DNA of 64,000 bases. Source: Tetmemena sp. SeJ-2015 (Eukaryota; Ciliophora; Spirotrichea; Sporadotrichida; Oxytrichidae). The stretch spans positions 1 to 64,000 of the forward strand of contig JAJKFJ010021184.1 of the NCBI GenBank assembly GCA_027382625.1. Reading direction: 5' to 3'. The translations under genes were made by a program, and so were the position numbers. This document shows positions 25,001 through 38,766 of the stretch, in pieces. Under the pieces are notes generated by a model. It was not told where the DNA came from and did not search any database. It saw only the letters and a program-made list of their open reading frames with translations. How positions within the stretch are numbered: the stretch's first letter is position 1; the number at the start of each line of letters is the position of its first letter.

Positions 25001-28000
25001 TTATTTATTTATTCTGTTAAATATCTTTATATTTTCAACAAGATTTGAGCTCAACTCAGAGATGCTGAGAAAATAAATAATTAAAATTTAAGTGGCGTGA
25101 GAGCTTCATAAGTCTCTACTGAACTGTTTCTAAAAACTGAACTTCACATTAATTTTTATTAATAAATAGAATAGCCACTCAATTCCATTTTTATTGTTTT
25201 ATTTGACAATAATTTAAGCTAAATAATTAAGTACAGGAGCTTTAATTAGAACATTATAAGCATTTTTCACTGCACATTCCGCAAACATTGCTCTAGTCCT
25301 TAGTGAATAAACCCCCTGCACTTTCACACTTAGAAATATTATAATCATATTATAATTGATAAATGCAGGTTCTATTGTAAGGATTCAAGTAGAATCCTTG
25401 AGCACAGTCCAATGCATAAGTTTGATTGAAGATACAATCTTTAGTGGAAGGATCGCAGCTTTAAATGCAGTTAGTTGAGTTACAGGAGAGACAACCGTTA
25501 TCGCATGCAACGCATTAAGTATTTACTTGGTCAAAATAAGTTCCACTAGGACAAGTTGTAGACCCAGCAGTGAAACATTAGGAAGAGTAGAAGTCGACCT
25601 TAAGTGATCCTTGTTTAAAATTATTACATAAATATTTATAAATTGTCTTTAAACAAATATTTACCTGAAACCAGCTAAAATCCTTAAGTGCATTTTGAGC
25701 ACTAATCTTGATTACATTTTAGCAGTTGGCTCCACATTTTTTCAAAAAAAAATTCTTTATAAAATATAATTTTATATTTTTATTGCATACACAAACCATC
25801 ATTTTCATATTAAGTAGGAGGGCATGATGAAACACAATTGCCGTTCCTGAGTCATTAAATAATCCTGAATGCAAGAAGTGCATATTGTTTTGTTGTTCAT
25901 TAAATTACATGAAGAGCATTAATCAGGACAATTATATTTTTAAGTCTGGCACACTTATGGTAAAAATAAATTTAAAATATAAAATGAATAAAATCTTGAG
26001 GCATCTCTATATTAAGAAAACCTGTTAAATTATCTGATTTTTAATTAATAATCTAAATATCTAATAAATAATATTATATCTCATTCAATAAACATAAGAA
26101 TATCTTGATTTAATTAGCTAGAGTTCTATTATAGGATTGGATTTTGCATAAAAGTGAATTTATTCCTAAATTTATTTATCTAAATGGATATCTTAAGATA
26201 GAATTAAGGTATATTACATCTCAATGAATTATTTAACTTTCTGAAATTTGTTTAGAGTAACTTTAAGTATGCCTAAAAATCTTAAACTTTTTTTTTACAA
26301 GCACCCGTTTATGTATTCGAGTCTCATTTAATTTTTGTTAGAATTCTAATTCGCTGTAAAAAATGGGACATAGAGATAAATATAAAATATGGAAATGAAT
26401 TAAACTTGATTTCTCTCGTTTTATTGTTGTTTCCATTTAATTTTCTTTAATTCATTTTTAATATTAAAGTTTACTTTAGCTCCAATAAATGGTGCGGAGA
26501 ATGAAACGAACACTCTTCAATTTCAGCAAAATTAACCCTTTCACAATTTAATCCTTTAACATTTTGCTTATTTTCAGTTAGATTGCTACCTATATTTAGT
26601 TGTATTTATTTTGTAGTTAGCTTCATCCTCCATTGATCCAACTCCACAGGCTTCTCGACAATATTTTCAACCATTTGCCTCCCTAACAAGAAACATACCT
26701 GACTATTATAGAAAAATAATTTATAAAATACTTGCAAGTCTCACATTAAAAGTTCTATGTTCCAGAGCAAGTAAGACAAGTTGAATCGCATTACATGCAC
26801 ATTCCATAATTAAAGTCAGCATACTCGTGCTCTGGGCATTTATTTCCTAGTACAAATTCGCAAGTTTGAGATTAATGGAAAAAGGAAAAAGGGAGGTTCA
26901 CAGGAAGTGCAAAAGCTAGAATTAAAACTGCAAGTGAGGCAATTACTTGAGCAGTCATAGCACTAATTGTCAGTCAAGTTAAGATATTTACTCTAGTTGT
27001 CACATCCAGACCTACAAGTAGAATCTACTGTCGATAGAATAATGATAATTATCAATAATTGGGTGATATTATTTTTAAGGAGCAAATATTTTATAAAAAA
27101 ATAAATGTAAATTTTATTTTTAAAAACATTTTCACTCTTTTATTTAAGTTGTTAAGATAATCTTCTAACGAGGAGCAAATATCTCTAATTTTTAAACTAT
27201 GTTCAATTTTAGCAAGAGCAAAATGAAGACTTTGAAATAGATTTATAACATAATATCAGAAAATGACATAATTGTCATCTGCTCGTAACGAGTCTGGATA
27301 AAGAAGCTTTCGTTTCCGAATATATTTGAATTTAGTAATTTATGATAATCTAATCCTATTCATCCCATAAAGTGTTATTATAAAAAATTTAATTTTTAAA
27401 TTACGAACCATCTAACATCATCAATAAAGGTTTTATCTTAAAGAATTTATTTTTGAAGATAAAATTCCTTTAAATATGCTAAAATTATTTCTTAAATCTA
27501 GAATAAGATGATCTATAGAAATTTTTATAGATAAATTGAATAAGTAGGATTTCTGAATTATAAAATTTATAAAGAATAAAAGGTTATTTAAAAACTATAT
27601 AGACCGTATATTAATTTTTTGATTTGCAATTTTTTTCTTAAATAAAGAGAGCTTATAAATTTTTAGTCTCTTATATATTTGTTTTGAAATATTTGACCTA
27701 TTTTTTCTTTTGATATCTTAAACTTTTAAGAGTATTGAATATGGTTATTTTAGTTTAATCCAATTAAAATTTTATTTTTTTAAAAATGAATTTTATTGAA
27801 GTTCCTCTTCTTATATTTCTAAATAAAACATATGATTCAAAAGAGTTTTTTAATTTTAATTCGATGAAAAATCGGTGTTTTTTTAATGAGTTTTAGGATC
27901 GATTGGAATATATGAATTTTCATTAAATAAAGGGTTGCGAGGAAAGATCACTTTATTTGTGAAAAAATATTTTTAGTGTCAAATATATACTCCCGAAATA

Positions 28001-31000
28001 ATTTATTCTTTATTTTAACAAAGTTTGGCTTACATGAAGTGCATCTATTTAAGCCAGAGCCAGAACACGTGGGGCATGAATAATCACAATTTTAAATTAT
28101 TATTTTTTATTTGAGCAACGAATTCCATCGAAGTAATAACCTGCGGGGCAATTTTTTTTAATTTAAAATCTTCGACACATTTGAATACCGTCTAAGTAAT
28201 ATCTACACTGATAGCTTTGTAACCTTAGGGTGGGGTACTTTTTATGCAAAATAAAAATTTCAAAGAATTAAAAATAAAATAATTTAGGGCTAATTTTAAC
28301 AATTTTTAAACTTATACTATCCAAAATTTTAGTCCTATATCATTTTCTTGGAGGTCAGTGATCCCTGTAAAAGTTTCTCATTTTAAGCTATTTTCATTTC
28401 ATTATAAAGCATAATTCTAGGATAATTTGTAATTTATTGAAGGCTTCCAAATATCACTTTATATTTATAAAATAGAAGGGTTATAGACACAAATTCACAG
28501 ATTAAATTATGGGACTAATAGCTGAATTATAATAACAGAATTAGTTTCGAGGTTATATCTAATTATTACCAAAATTAATTAAAAATTGGGTATCTAGTTT
28601 TAAAAGGCCAAAATTATCCATGCACTAAGCATTTTTAGTCTAATAAATAGTTATCTAAAATTTAAGAAGATATATGGCCCATATTTATTTATTTCTACTG
28701 CATTATATAAACAAAAAAAAGCTAAATTGAGTATTTTTACGATTAAATTATTATCTTATAGCATAATATCATGTTGATTAGGGGTTAGATAAAAATACTT
28801 AGAGATAAACAAACTCAAGTGCAAGCAAACTCAAAGTGAAGAGATTCATTTAAAAGTTATAGAAATTTTAGGAATTTCAGCGATTTAATTATTATAGAGC
28901 TTGTTGAGGTGGCTAGGATCTTTTAATTAAAAAGTGGTCGATTAATTTATAAGGAGAGTGGCGGTTGATTAATCAAAGATACGGATAAAGATGGCTGGCA
29001 GCTTGGATTAAATTTGTCAGACTCGCTACTACTACCTTCTCCTACCTTTCAAACAAAAAATATTAAAGAGGTAATACCCTTCATTAGAGCTGATTTATTT
29101 ACGTAATTGACGCGATCTTGCTATAAGATTAACTAACTCTTCTTAGAAAATAGCTTAAAATGGAGAAATTTTTTAAAAAGGAATATCTGACCTCCAAGAG
29201 ACTGATATAGAACTTAATATGGTGTTTGAATAGGCCATATTGACTGAAAGAATTGGAAATAGGAATTAAAATTATTGCATTTTATTATATATATTTTTTT
29301 ATAAAATTTTGCTGTCCAGGAAAAGTCCTCCCCTAACCTTTTTAACACTCTAAACAACCCTCTTATGAGCATATAGAGCAATTTTAAGGGCAAGGTTAGC
29401 AACTTAAGCTCTGATCCTGATTTAAAATTTATGCAGAGTTGCTTGGGCAAGTCTCTCTGCACATATTTACCCCAGAAGTTGAAGGTATTAAATTCAAACC
29501 ATCTCTACATCTAAGACAAGATCCTTCCCAAGAGCATAGCTCACAGCCTTCAGTGCAAGCTACACAGGTCCCATATAAGATATTGAAGTATTGATAAGGG
29601 AACAAGCAATCTTAGAATTAGGGATACCAGTTTGTTCCATTTAAGTAGGGGTATGATCCGTTCTGGTTAGATTAATTCTAGTTACTCCAAGTTCCGTTTT
29701 ATTAGTCTGAGCTATCTGTAGGAAAACACATGGATTTATAACCTTGCGTTAGATTTGACCATTAAAGAGAAAGATTAAAGCCTGGCTTGCAACTAAGGCA
29801 GATATCTTTGTTCAAACAGTTGCTGCAATTAACTTCGCAATATACGCAAATCTGATCTTATGGACTAAAATAGCTGTTATTGCTGCATGGATTTGCTGAT
29901 TAGTTTATAAAAATAAGTTCATTGAATTTTGTGGGGAAGTTGAATTAGTTGAGTTAGATAAATTAGCTGAAGAGTTTGCCATGCATAGATTTAGAATAAA
30001 TAATAATTAGTAGATAAAAGATTAGAAGTGTTCAGATAGAAGTTACTTAGGCATTTAGTGCAATTTATAAGGCTTGAACAGTTAGAGCACCCTAGAGGGC
30101 ATTACTCACAACTCTTGCTATCCTTATTAAAATAGAATGCAGGAGGACAGATCCCATTTGCTTCACACATTCCTGTTGAATTATCAAAGCCATATCCTGG
30201 GACACACTTCCAACACTAAGGATGTAGCATCTGAGCTGTATTTGAAGTGATAGATAAAAATTTGGCCATATCTGAATCTGTGTAATTTAGCACGCATCTC
30301 TCGCAGCCTTAATTGCAGTTTAGGCAAGTCTAACTAGCCTGAGATATATAACTAAAAGAATTAAAATTAAGACCACAGAGCCAATAAAGAAGGATTGTTT
30401 TTCTAGTTCTGAGTCAAGGTGTAGAAGCCAGGCTTGCATATTTCACAATCAGATAAGTTCGAGCATTTTTCACATTTATCAGAGCAGTTAGCACAGCCTA
30501 ATTATGCTGACCAATATTAAGAATTAGAGCAGTTAGGGACACAATTGCCAAGCATTTATAGCTGAGAGATTAATAAAAAAGAGAATTAAATTAAATATTA
30601 AATTAAAATGGAATAAATCAGTGACAGTTGGAGTGTATCCAAATTGAGTAATAATTAGACCATTCGATTCAGCATGGAATTCTAAGAACTTTTTATCCTT
30701 GCAACTTTTGTGTGGGAGCGCTCAGTACAGAGTTATAAGTGACACAAGTTAAGTTGAAGAAGATATTGAGGAAGTTCATCAGTGCGCTCATGATATCTCG
30801 CTACTGAGGAGTGCTATGAAGATGATTAAAGATGAGACTCATATTATTTTTTGATAAGCTATCGAACTAGCTGCAGATCGAGGGCGATTTCAACTGCCAC
30901 GAAGTTGCAACTCTCCATTTATTATTTTAACCAATCACAAATTTTTATTTAATTCTCAACTATAATCATATTTAAAACCTGATTTGCACATATTACAAGA

Positions 31001-34000
31001 GTAAGGAGATGAGCAGTTTTAGCAATTATTCACTTAGCAGTAGTCACAAGAATTCGATTGATTATTTATCAAATAAACTTCTGATTGATTTTATATAGAA
31101 TTTATACTTAATAGCTTAGTTAATTTTTTTAAAAGCATAAGTATTCAGCTCTGTTATTTGTATTTATTTTTTTGTAAAATTTTAAGAACATGCCATTGGA
31201 GCAAATTGGTTCACAATTATAAATTCATGAGTGCATGAGCCATAACCATCATTCACATAGAATGAGTCACACAAATCGCAAAACATGTAATATTAGTCTA
31301 TGACGCTGCACTCTTTGCAGTCATCAAAGCAATCTATGCATATTACCTTGTAATTTTCAGTTGATTCTGAATAATACCAAGTAGTTTTTCTTAATCCACA
31401 GTAAACCTATAAACTTTAAAAGAAGCTTATAATAATTTTGAGGTGAATTTAGCATTTAAATTTTGTAAAGAACTAATATATTTTTTGTGTCTTTCACTAA
31501 AGATAATGAGAAAATAGCAGGCAAATTATATATGTAACATTAAGAAAAAAATAAATTTAAATTTAATCTTCCATCATAAAGTTCTTTGGTATTAAGTGGT
31601 TATTTTAGAAATGGAAATTAAATGAAATTTTTACCTATTTAAGCAAAATTTAAGATAAGTATTTTAAAAATAAATACTATTCTTATCTTCCCATATTTTT
31701 TTTCTCTCAATTTTATTGTATCTTGCTTTAAATTTTACTCGCACTGACCAGAAACTGAATTGCAGGAGAGACAATTTTCATCTCCACAAGCTAAAAGAAT
31801 TTATGAAGTTAGAAATCTTACTCTGGCATCCTTGTAGAGTATAATTGTAAAACTAGTTTGCAGAACATAATGGTTGGCATTAACAAACATATTTTTATTA
31901 TTTAAATAAATAAAAATTGTTCTTAATTGACCATTATTGTCGAGAAGCATTTGATTCATGCATTTAGTGCAAAATTATCTGTCGACACACTCTAAGCAAC
32001 CATTTGAGCAATAGTCGCATACAGTTCCATTTTGAAATACTCCTGACTATTCAATAATTAGCGAATTCTTTTAATAATGTTTAAGAATTATAAATAATTG
32101 GCAGCTAATTGCAGAGCAAGTCAAATTATATTATTAAAATTATCTGGGGATGATTCATATCCATAGACACACTAGTTACACATTTCTTTATTTAAGAGGG
32201 GATTTGAATAGCAATTTGAGCAGGAATAATATGATTTAACTTAAATTTAACTATAAAATCTATTTTAAACTCCTGATTGGTTGCAATTTATAGGTGAACA
32301 AGCTCCTTTTATTATTTCATAACCTATGTTACAAGTTTAGCATACAGAAGTCATATTGTCAACAGACTGAATGCATGAGAAGCAGTTGTCTCCACATTTT
32401 AGGCAAAATAAAAATAATTTATTCACAATGCAAACTGATTGTTGATTAACCTAGATTAGTGAATATTAAATTAAAATAGCCATAGTCGCATGAAAAGCAA
32501 TTAGTCTGGTTATAACAATAAGAACAGTTTAAGGAACTACATGTCTGGCACATGTCAGTCGATTGGTTATAATATTGAAACACATTGCTTTCCTTTGATA
32601 AATTTTAATATCTATATTATTTATTTTGAAGCAATCTAGCATTTATCTTGACACTAGTCATAAATTTAAAAGTATGAGGTGAGATTTAATACATACTGAT
32701 TCGATTCACATTTAAGGCATTTGCTTTAAGACTCACATTTAAAATCTATTTTTTATATTCTTCGCAGTGAAGAGAGCAAGGAGTGCATATTTCAGCTATC
32801 TAATCGAAATACATTCCACTTGCACAAGTCTTCTAAACACAAACTTCATATCATTCTACGATTTCGAATCCATATCTTATTAAATTAACCTAAAATTACC
32901 TAAATATATCCCCTGGAGCATTACAAGCAGTTAAGATAATTTGAGTAATATTAAGCGCATTAATCACAATTCGAAGGACAATTTTAACAATTTATTTATT
33001 TTAGCAAGTAGTTATTGAAAAAATAGAATTAATTTTGGGGAAGTTAATATAATTATTAACCAACTGATAGAACGTTAATATTTTAGGATTGATATCTCTA
33101 AGTTATGATTCCATTATATTTTAAGTTAAATTAAATATAGTTTAGAATTAATTTAAAATCAGTGATTGATTAAAATAATAAATGGGAAGTTCAGCTTCGT
33201 GCCAGTTAAAATTACAGATTCACCCCCTATATGCAGCTTGTTCGATAGAGAATCAAAATTAATATGAGTCTCTTATTTCATCATCTTATCAGCACCTCTC
33301 AGCAACGAGAAATGATGCGCGCATCTTCAAGGAACCAAATATCATCTTTATAAAAACATGTGTCGATTTTTACTCTTTACTGAGCTTTCCCACACAAAAG
33401 TTACAAGGATGAAAAACTCTAGAAGTTCATGCTGAATCGAATGCGCAAATAATTATTAAATTCTGAGACACTTTAACAGTCACTTAAATTCCATTTTAAT
33501 TTAATATCTAATTTAATTCTCTTTCTTATTAAATTCTTAGCTAATTTAAATTTGAATTTAAACGATTTAAACTTTATTATAGGATTATATGATTAAGGAA
33601 ATAAAAAATTAATTCTTCTTTTGAATACGAATAGAGCGTCTACAAATTTACTAATTACAGATAGATAATGAATTTCAATTTCTAAATTAAAGTTCATAAT
33701 TGTAGTGAGGGGAATTCTTAAGCCACTCCCTCAAAAACTTAAGCACAATGATGCAATTCAACCTTTGAGCTTATATCTTATTATTGATATAATTATTTGG
33801 GTTTAGCCATTACATTTTTTCATTCTCATTGAGATTTTATATTCTGTAAAGGTTTTAAAGGAGGTTTAAATGAGCTTCTAATTTGAGGATTGAAAGCAGA
33901 GTCAGACAGTAAAGAATCCTACCTTTCACAAATGTAAGATATTAGTTTAAGATGAGAGCAAAGAGAGGGAAAGAAAACAAACTAAAAGGGAATATAAAGA

Positions 34001-37000
34001 TTTCAGACAGAAATAAATAAGAATAAATATTTGCCCCAAAGAGAATAAGCACCTAACCCAAGACCTCAAAAAAATATATAGAGTTACAAATAGAGCTTCA
34101 AATGTATAAATTAGTGTATTTATTTTAGCAATGACTAAATCTTATTTATCCTATATTTTATTAAAAACATATAAATATGGGTGACAATTGAAAACCCCAT
34201 TAAAACTAGGCATAAGGACTTTGGCCGAATCTTAAATTTATGTCAAGACTTAAAAACTACGTTTAATTTGTAGTATTTTTAATTGAGGCGCCAGGTATCA
34301 AAACCAAGATAACTTTATAAATATATAAATATATAGAATTAAGAAATTTACCAAGGAATAAGTCAAATTAATTTATAAATCTCTAACAAACTAGCTCATA
34401 ATCATTCTAATTTGGCAAATTAAAATGATTTTCACTTGCTATTTAACAAGCTATTATAATTGAGATGTTTTTGCTACATTTTTGAAATAATAAATTAAAA
34501 TTTAAATTTATAAAAATTATTTCTAATTTAACAATATCGAACGATATTGCCCATCATAATAAAAAAATTACATCTTGTGACATACTCTCAACCAAGCCAT
34601 ATCCCATTTGACATTAATGACAATTCTCAATACTTGAGCATTCATCACAGTTAATTTAAGAAAAAATTATAGCTATCGGTGCATTTGATGCAACTTGAAC
34701 TCATATAATCTAAGAACATTCCATTATTCATTATTTCACAATTCTAAGAGTTCATTGAAACATTTTTTAATTGTATTCCTTAGTAGCAATTATATAAATG
34801 GTAATTAAATAGCAACTAGTGCAGTTGCTAGAAGTTTAAAATATTCAGATTAATATTTAAAAATTATAATTAAGTACCATAGCACTCAGAACACTATTCA
34901 TCGCATTACTTGCAAGCAGTACAATTATAATCAAAATACTCGCTTGTATCGCAAGTATCGTATGGAGTGCATTAGCCTGAAAATATTTTATATTTGATAT
35001 AGATATAATTTGAGCAGGATTGAATTGAACAACCTTGGCACATATTTGTAGAAGTGTTGAAATAGAGGAAAGTGTTTTTATTTTGAGTAAGCTAGTTCTA
35101 TTGCATTTGATATTGACAGGTATCCAAACATACTCCATTTACAAGAGTTTGGTTAATGTAAGGACATGAATCGCAAGTTAATGGATTAGAGCAGGATGCG
35201 CAGCCTTGTGAACAAGACTAGCATTTTTGCTATAAATTATCGAAGTAGGATCCTTAACTGCATTTATATTATTCACATAACATGGAGACGTTTTAAACAA
35301 ATAGTTTACTATTTATGTTATTCAGCTTGAAGTTACTGTCACAGAGATGACATTGTGAAGTAGAGTCTGTAGAATTAACTTCACAAAAAGTGCAAATATA
35401 TAGAGAATTTAAAGCTAGGGTATAAATTTGCAATGGTCTGGGCATTTTTAGCAGTATGTCAATCCATCTGTGCTGCTTTCAAAGAGTTAGTATCCAGATT
35501 TGCATATATCACAGCTTTTTGAATCAGAGCATTACATGCAGGAATCACTGTTGGCACATTTCTGGCATGTATTTGTAGTGGGGTCGTAGTATTCTCCCAT
35601 TGTAGCACACATACTCTAGCAAGTGCCATTTGATAATTTATACCCCTAAGCGCAAGTTGTGCAGTTGGTGAATTACCCACAGCTGAGGCAATTTTAATCT
35701 GAGCATTATTGACATTTTGACAAAGATTAATCATAGTAGAATTATACCCCGCAATCTGGTGCAGGCACACATTAATTCGAAGTCCAGTCCACCATAAATC
35801 CATCATTGCAATAGTAGCACTAAATTGATGAGTTAGTTGAGTTATCTTCCAAAAGATTTAATTTGCAATTTCTACAATTCTCTTGTGGACATATCCGGCA
35901 TTCCTCTATAAATATATTTTAGTCTCCGACATATTGAGTAATAAAACTTCCTATTTGACACTCATAGCACAAATTTGAACCCAAGCAGGATTAACAGTTG
36001 GCTTAGCAGTTTGTGCATAATCCTTTATCAAAGTTAAACATGTATTATCCAAGAGGGCAGTTTTCTATACATGATTAACTTGGATCATTATTGTACCTGA
36101 GAATCTAAAGGAAAATAATTCTTATATACAAGCTCTTCATGTGCTAATATCTTTCTTCTTCTAGTTTAAACGTCTTTATTAACGTTAGTTTTTAAAAGAA
36201 TGGCTGCTGACGCTCTCCTACTCCATCTCTAAATTATAAAAACGGAGTTAGCTCAAGCTTTCATGGGAGTTCAACCCAGCTAGTCTGACACTAGTCATAC
36301 AGCATGCAGCCAGCCACCGATGCCGACTTCAATTAAGTCGGTGACTGGACACTCTCACTAACCTTGGATGAGGTAGCTCGGACTTGCCGAAGTTGAGAGC
36401 TTAATTTTGTAAAGGAGTTCGGAGCTTCAGCTACGCCGACTTAGTTGAGGTCGACCTCGGTGCATGGCTATGTGCTGCTTGACTGAAAGGAGTTGTGGTG
36501 GTCAGACTGGCTGAGTCTAGTTCCCGTGTTAGCTTGAGCTAATAACATTTGCTGCTACTGATGGAGTAGGAGAGAATCAACAGCAACCATTCTTTTAAAA
36601 ATTAACATTAATAAAGAGGTTTAAATTCGAATAAGAAAGATAAGAGCACAAGAAGAGCTTATATTTTAGAATCACTTTTCTTTATATCCTCAGTTATATT
36701 AGATTCTGATTCAATTGTTAGCAGCTTATAATTTTATTTGCATTAAGTGCAGTCGTATGGACTTGTGCACTTTAAGCATCCATCCTCGCAATAGTCACAC
36801 AAACCAGATTAATTATCCATTAAGTAGACATTTATTTGGCTACAATCTATCTTGCTGCACACTTCTTCAGAAGTTGCATCGCTCCATTTTTTCTCATATC
36901 CTTGCAAGCAACCAAAAAGACTAGAGCAGAAAGATTTTTGAGATGTGTAGTTGAATTAGCAGTTTAAGCAATTACTCTGACAAGAATATTTCTAACAAGC

Positions 37001-37342
37001 TTTAGAGGTGCTATTCCAGAAAACCTGGCCTTAAGAGCAAATTATTTACACTTCTTTTAATGATAGTGATTTAATTAAAATTCCAGTAAAATTGCATACT
37101 AAAGACTCGTTAGGAGAGTAGTCTAACTGATATCCATCATAGCAAGTGTTGCATGTGGTAGAGTTGCTGCAGCTCATGCAACCTTGAGAGCAGTTGGTGC
37201 AATTTTAGATTGAAGAATTCAAGTAAGATCCAACCTCACAAATAGGCGAGGTTCCTAATATTCGATTAATATCTTTGAATCCTCTCTCTTTAAGATATAA
37301 ACCTTATAGTATTCTCTGTTAAAGAGGCTCAAGCGGTTTCTC
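13031..37342 (-). CDS. Giant cysteine-rich GPS-containing membrane protein, copy A
   Basis: This is a paralogue of copy B in the same order and orientation. From the N-terminal side: furin-like cysteine repeats (e.g. CQKCANSDSCMQCSDSKSC near 35,530, and PICEVGSYLNSS near 37,240), reaching down to about 24.4 kb. A beta-rich region with blocks such as GRNVNLTNKNSVGIFSAFVT follows (15.8-22.7 kb). Next come a GPS motif (CCSTHLTQFAVFEI, 15,690-15,740) and a transmembrane helix (TFDIFFIVFVIIG). A basic cytoplasmic stretch leads to further hydrophobic helices (FDLFIIPCVIVILIRCCCAF) and the end at TGA (13,031-13,033). The likely role is a cell-surface receptor or adhesion protein self-cleaved at the GPS. 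Compared with B it carries many extra inserts, so a somatic product requires extensive excision. The true start codon was not found: a TGA lies just upstream of 37,342. It may be partly decayed. Confidence 0.7.
15686..15745 (-). other. GPS (GAIN) autoproteolysis motif, copy A
   Basis: The coding strand reads CCSTHLTQFAVFEI, matching the GPS pattern of paired cysteines, THL/T and FAV before a transmembrane helix, as in polycystin-1 and adhesion receptors. A hydrophobic segment follows within about 45 residues. Confidence 0.75.
15780..16260. other. Homopolymer-degraded AT-rich patch inside copy A
   Basis: Runs of A and T dominate and there is no codon structure. The aligned part of copy B passes directly from the GPS region to the beta-rich exon. 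This is either an IES-like insert or a poorly resolved consensus. Similar patches lie at 17,050-17,450 and 20,740-21,300. Confidence 0.45.
18475..19201. mobile_element. 727-bp copy-A-specific insert flanked by CAGTGAAA, possible retroelement fragment
   Basis: Copy B reads straight through this point (near 44,180). In copy A, 727 bp lie between CAGTGAAA at 18,467-18,474 and 19,194-19,201; the match extends imperfectly to 14 bases. The insert is less AT-rich than its surroundings. Its plus strand encodes PSIKNYTLFTDGSIYKKHK, with a TDGS like the start of an RNase H domain, plus a longer open stretch upstream. It is either an IES derived from a retroelement or a foreign gene fragment. Confidence 0.5.
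20820..21260. repeat. Degraded duplicate of 20,270-20,640
   Basis: Blocks recur in the same order as in 20,270-20,640 (CAGTAGGGAAAACAAC, a CGCCCCT-like block, TTTTTACCCTTA, TAGTGAAAAGTAATTT) but with collapsed homopolymers. Copy B has only one version (44,480-44,640). An assembly or basecalling artefact is the simplest reading. Confidence 0.5.
22700..24360. other. Large AT-rich insert in copy A relative to B
   Basis: Coding homology to B stops at about 22,690 (B 46,135) and resumes at about 24,365 (B 46,165). The intervening ~1.65 kb has no recognisable coding sequence. By analogy with the smaller inserts it is probably one or more IESs, though I could not identify its pointer. Confidence 0.5.
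27030..28010. other. AT-rich insert in copy A relative to B
   Basis: B passes from its CGATAGAATAAT-like block to ACAAAGTTTGGCTT with only a few tens of bases (48,030-48,070). A has nearly 1 kb of non-coding AT-rich DNA there. A likely germline-limited insert. Confidence 0.5.
28240..29215. other. AT-rich insert in copy A relative to B
   Basis: About 1 kb of non-coding DNA splits the cysteine-rich region of A. In B the equivalent point (about 48,260-48,300) is continuous. No coding motif or RNA gene is seen. Confidence 0.45.
33010..34560. other. Insert in copy A containing dispersed repeat copy 2
   Basis: Copy B has only about 100 bp between the same cysteine-rich blocks (52,060-52,140). In A about 1.55 kb of non-coding DNA intervenes, including the dispersed repeat at 33,180-33,540. 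Probably germline-limited sequence removed in the soma. Confidence 0.55.
33180..33540. repeat. Dispersed repeat family, copy 2
   Basis: Ordered matches to copies 1 and 3: TTCGTGCCAGTTAAAATTAC, CTTGTTCGATAG, TTAATATGAGT, CACACAAAAGTTACAA, GCTGAATCGAAT, TTAACAGTCACTT, then TTATTAAATTCTTAGCTA. All copies lie in the same orientation. Confidence 0.75.
36131..36659. mobile_element. Foldback / long inverted-repeat element
   Basis: The left end (AGCTCTTCATGTGCT) is the reverse complement, with few mismatches, of the right end (ending AGAAGAGCT). Complementarity continues inward through TTTTTAAAAGAATGG, TCTCCTACTCCATC and AGCTCAAGCT, covering roughly 240 bp per arm around a GC-richer centre. It has no coding capacity. 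It lies in a cysteine-rich exon region of copy A and is absent from copy B. This fits a MITE or foldback element; the whole unit could form a long hairpin. Confidence 0.75.
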
Positions 37343-38766
37343 TCATTTTAATTTACAAAGAATAATTTTTATTAAATATTATCATAATGTTTTGCTTTGG
37401 TATAAAGTATCATATTCTATTGCTGCTTACGCAGTCCCAAATATAGAATTTATTGATAAGCTATTTCTTCGAAATTTAATTATGAATAAAATGAATTAAT
37501 ATCAAATTATTCTTAAGTGTATAGATGAAAGAATACTTTGTTGACTAGAAAATAAATTGTAAAACAGCTTTTAATTCTAGCAGATAATTTTTATTGAGAT
37601 TAACATGATGATAAAGATTTTGCCGGGAATATCTTGAGTTTAGATATAGTAAATTAAACAGTAACAAAAATTATAACACAATAGTTCTATATTGTCTATT
37701 GAATAAGCAGCAGATGAGCTAGTGATTCAGAGAATATAATTGTAGCAATTTACATTCCTGCTAATTAATTTAATATTTATATATTTCACTCACGTTCTCA
37801 GTTATATTATTTTTTATTTAAAAAATAATGCAAAATTATCAGGAAGTTTAGAATGTTTGCCATATACTATTTTATATATTACAGTAATTAAAGTTTAAAT
37901 AATGATAAAGACTATACGAATATAATATTAATTTTGAATTAATTCCTTCAAATATCTGGTTATACCCTAAAATTAAATCCTTGGTCTCGCTCGATCTATA
38001 ACATATTGATTTACCTTGAGTTAACTGTATTAATTTATTTCGCATAAATTGTAAAAGCAGAATCAATAATGAAAAAAAATCCGAGAGAAAAATATTAAAT
38101 AATAGGATTGTGGGTGATTTCAATGATTGTAAATAAATATATAATACCGAGTTACAAAAGCTAATTCTTAAGAATTCGTTAAATCGCTTATATTCTTAAA
38201 TAATCTATAACCTCCTTTTAATAATTAGTTTTATTTGTATCTCAAAAAAGAGAATAGTAGCAATAAATTCGACAAGGAGGGCTTCCAAAAACAAAAAGTA
38301 CCCAACTTTTTTTTAAAGAGTTTATTGACAACTAGAAATAGCTTTAAAAAATTGAATATTTTATTTAAGAGCCATTCAAATAGCAACACTAAAAAAACTT
38401 TGAGCAACTTTAACTATTCAAAAGAATCCATTCCTTAACACAATAATATAAATTAAACTTAAAAAGATATGAAATTGCCAAGAGAAGTTGCAAAAATGAG
38501 AGACTTTATCAAAATCTACAATATAGGTTTGCTCCTCAATTAACAATTAATTTATAGTTTTTTTAATCAGCCAAGTAATATATTTAAAGGTTTCTCAATC
38601 AATTTCACTATTATGAAGCATTGAATTCTTAATTATATTATTTTTAAAGAAAGCATATTTTCTACTAAATATTAAAAGCAAAGATTAAATAAAGGATATA
38701 AAAATATTCCTAGGTTTATAAAGTGGTAGTTAGTTAATAAAAAATTAGGTTAAGAGGACTAATTTC
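37343..38766. other. Region between copy A 5' end and copy B 3' end
   Basis: About 1.4 kb of AT-rich DNA. It should contain the unidentified first exon and promoter of copy A and the 3' flank of copy B. I find no reading frame I can assign. Confidence 0.4.
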
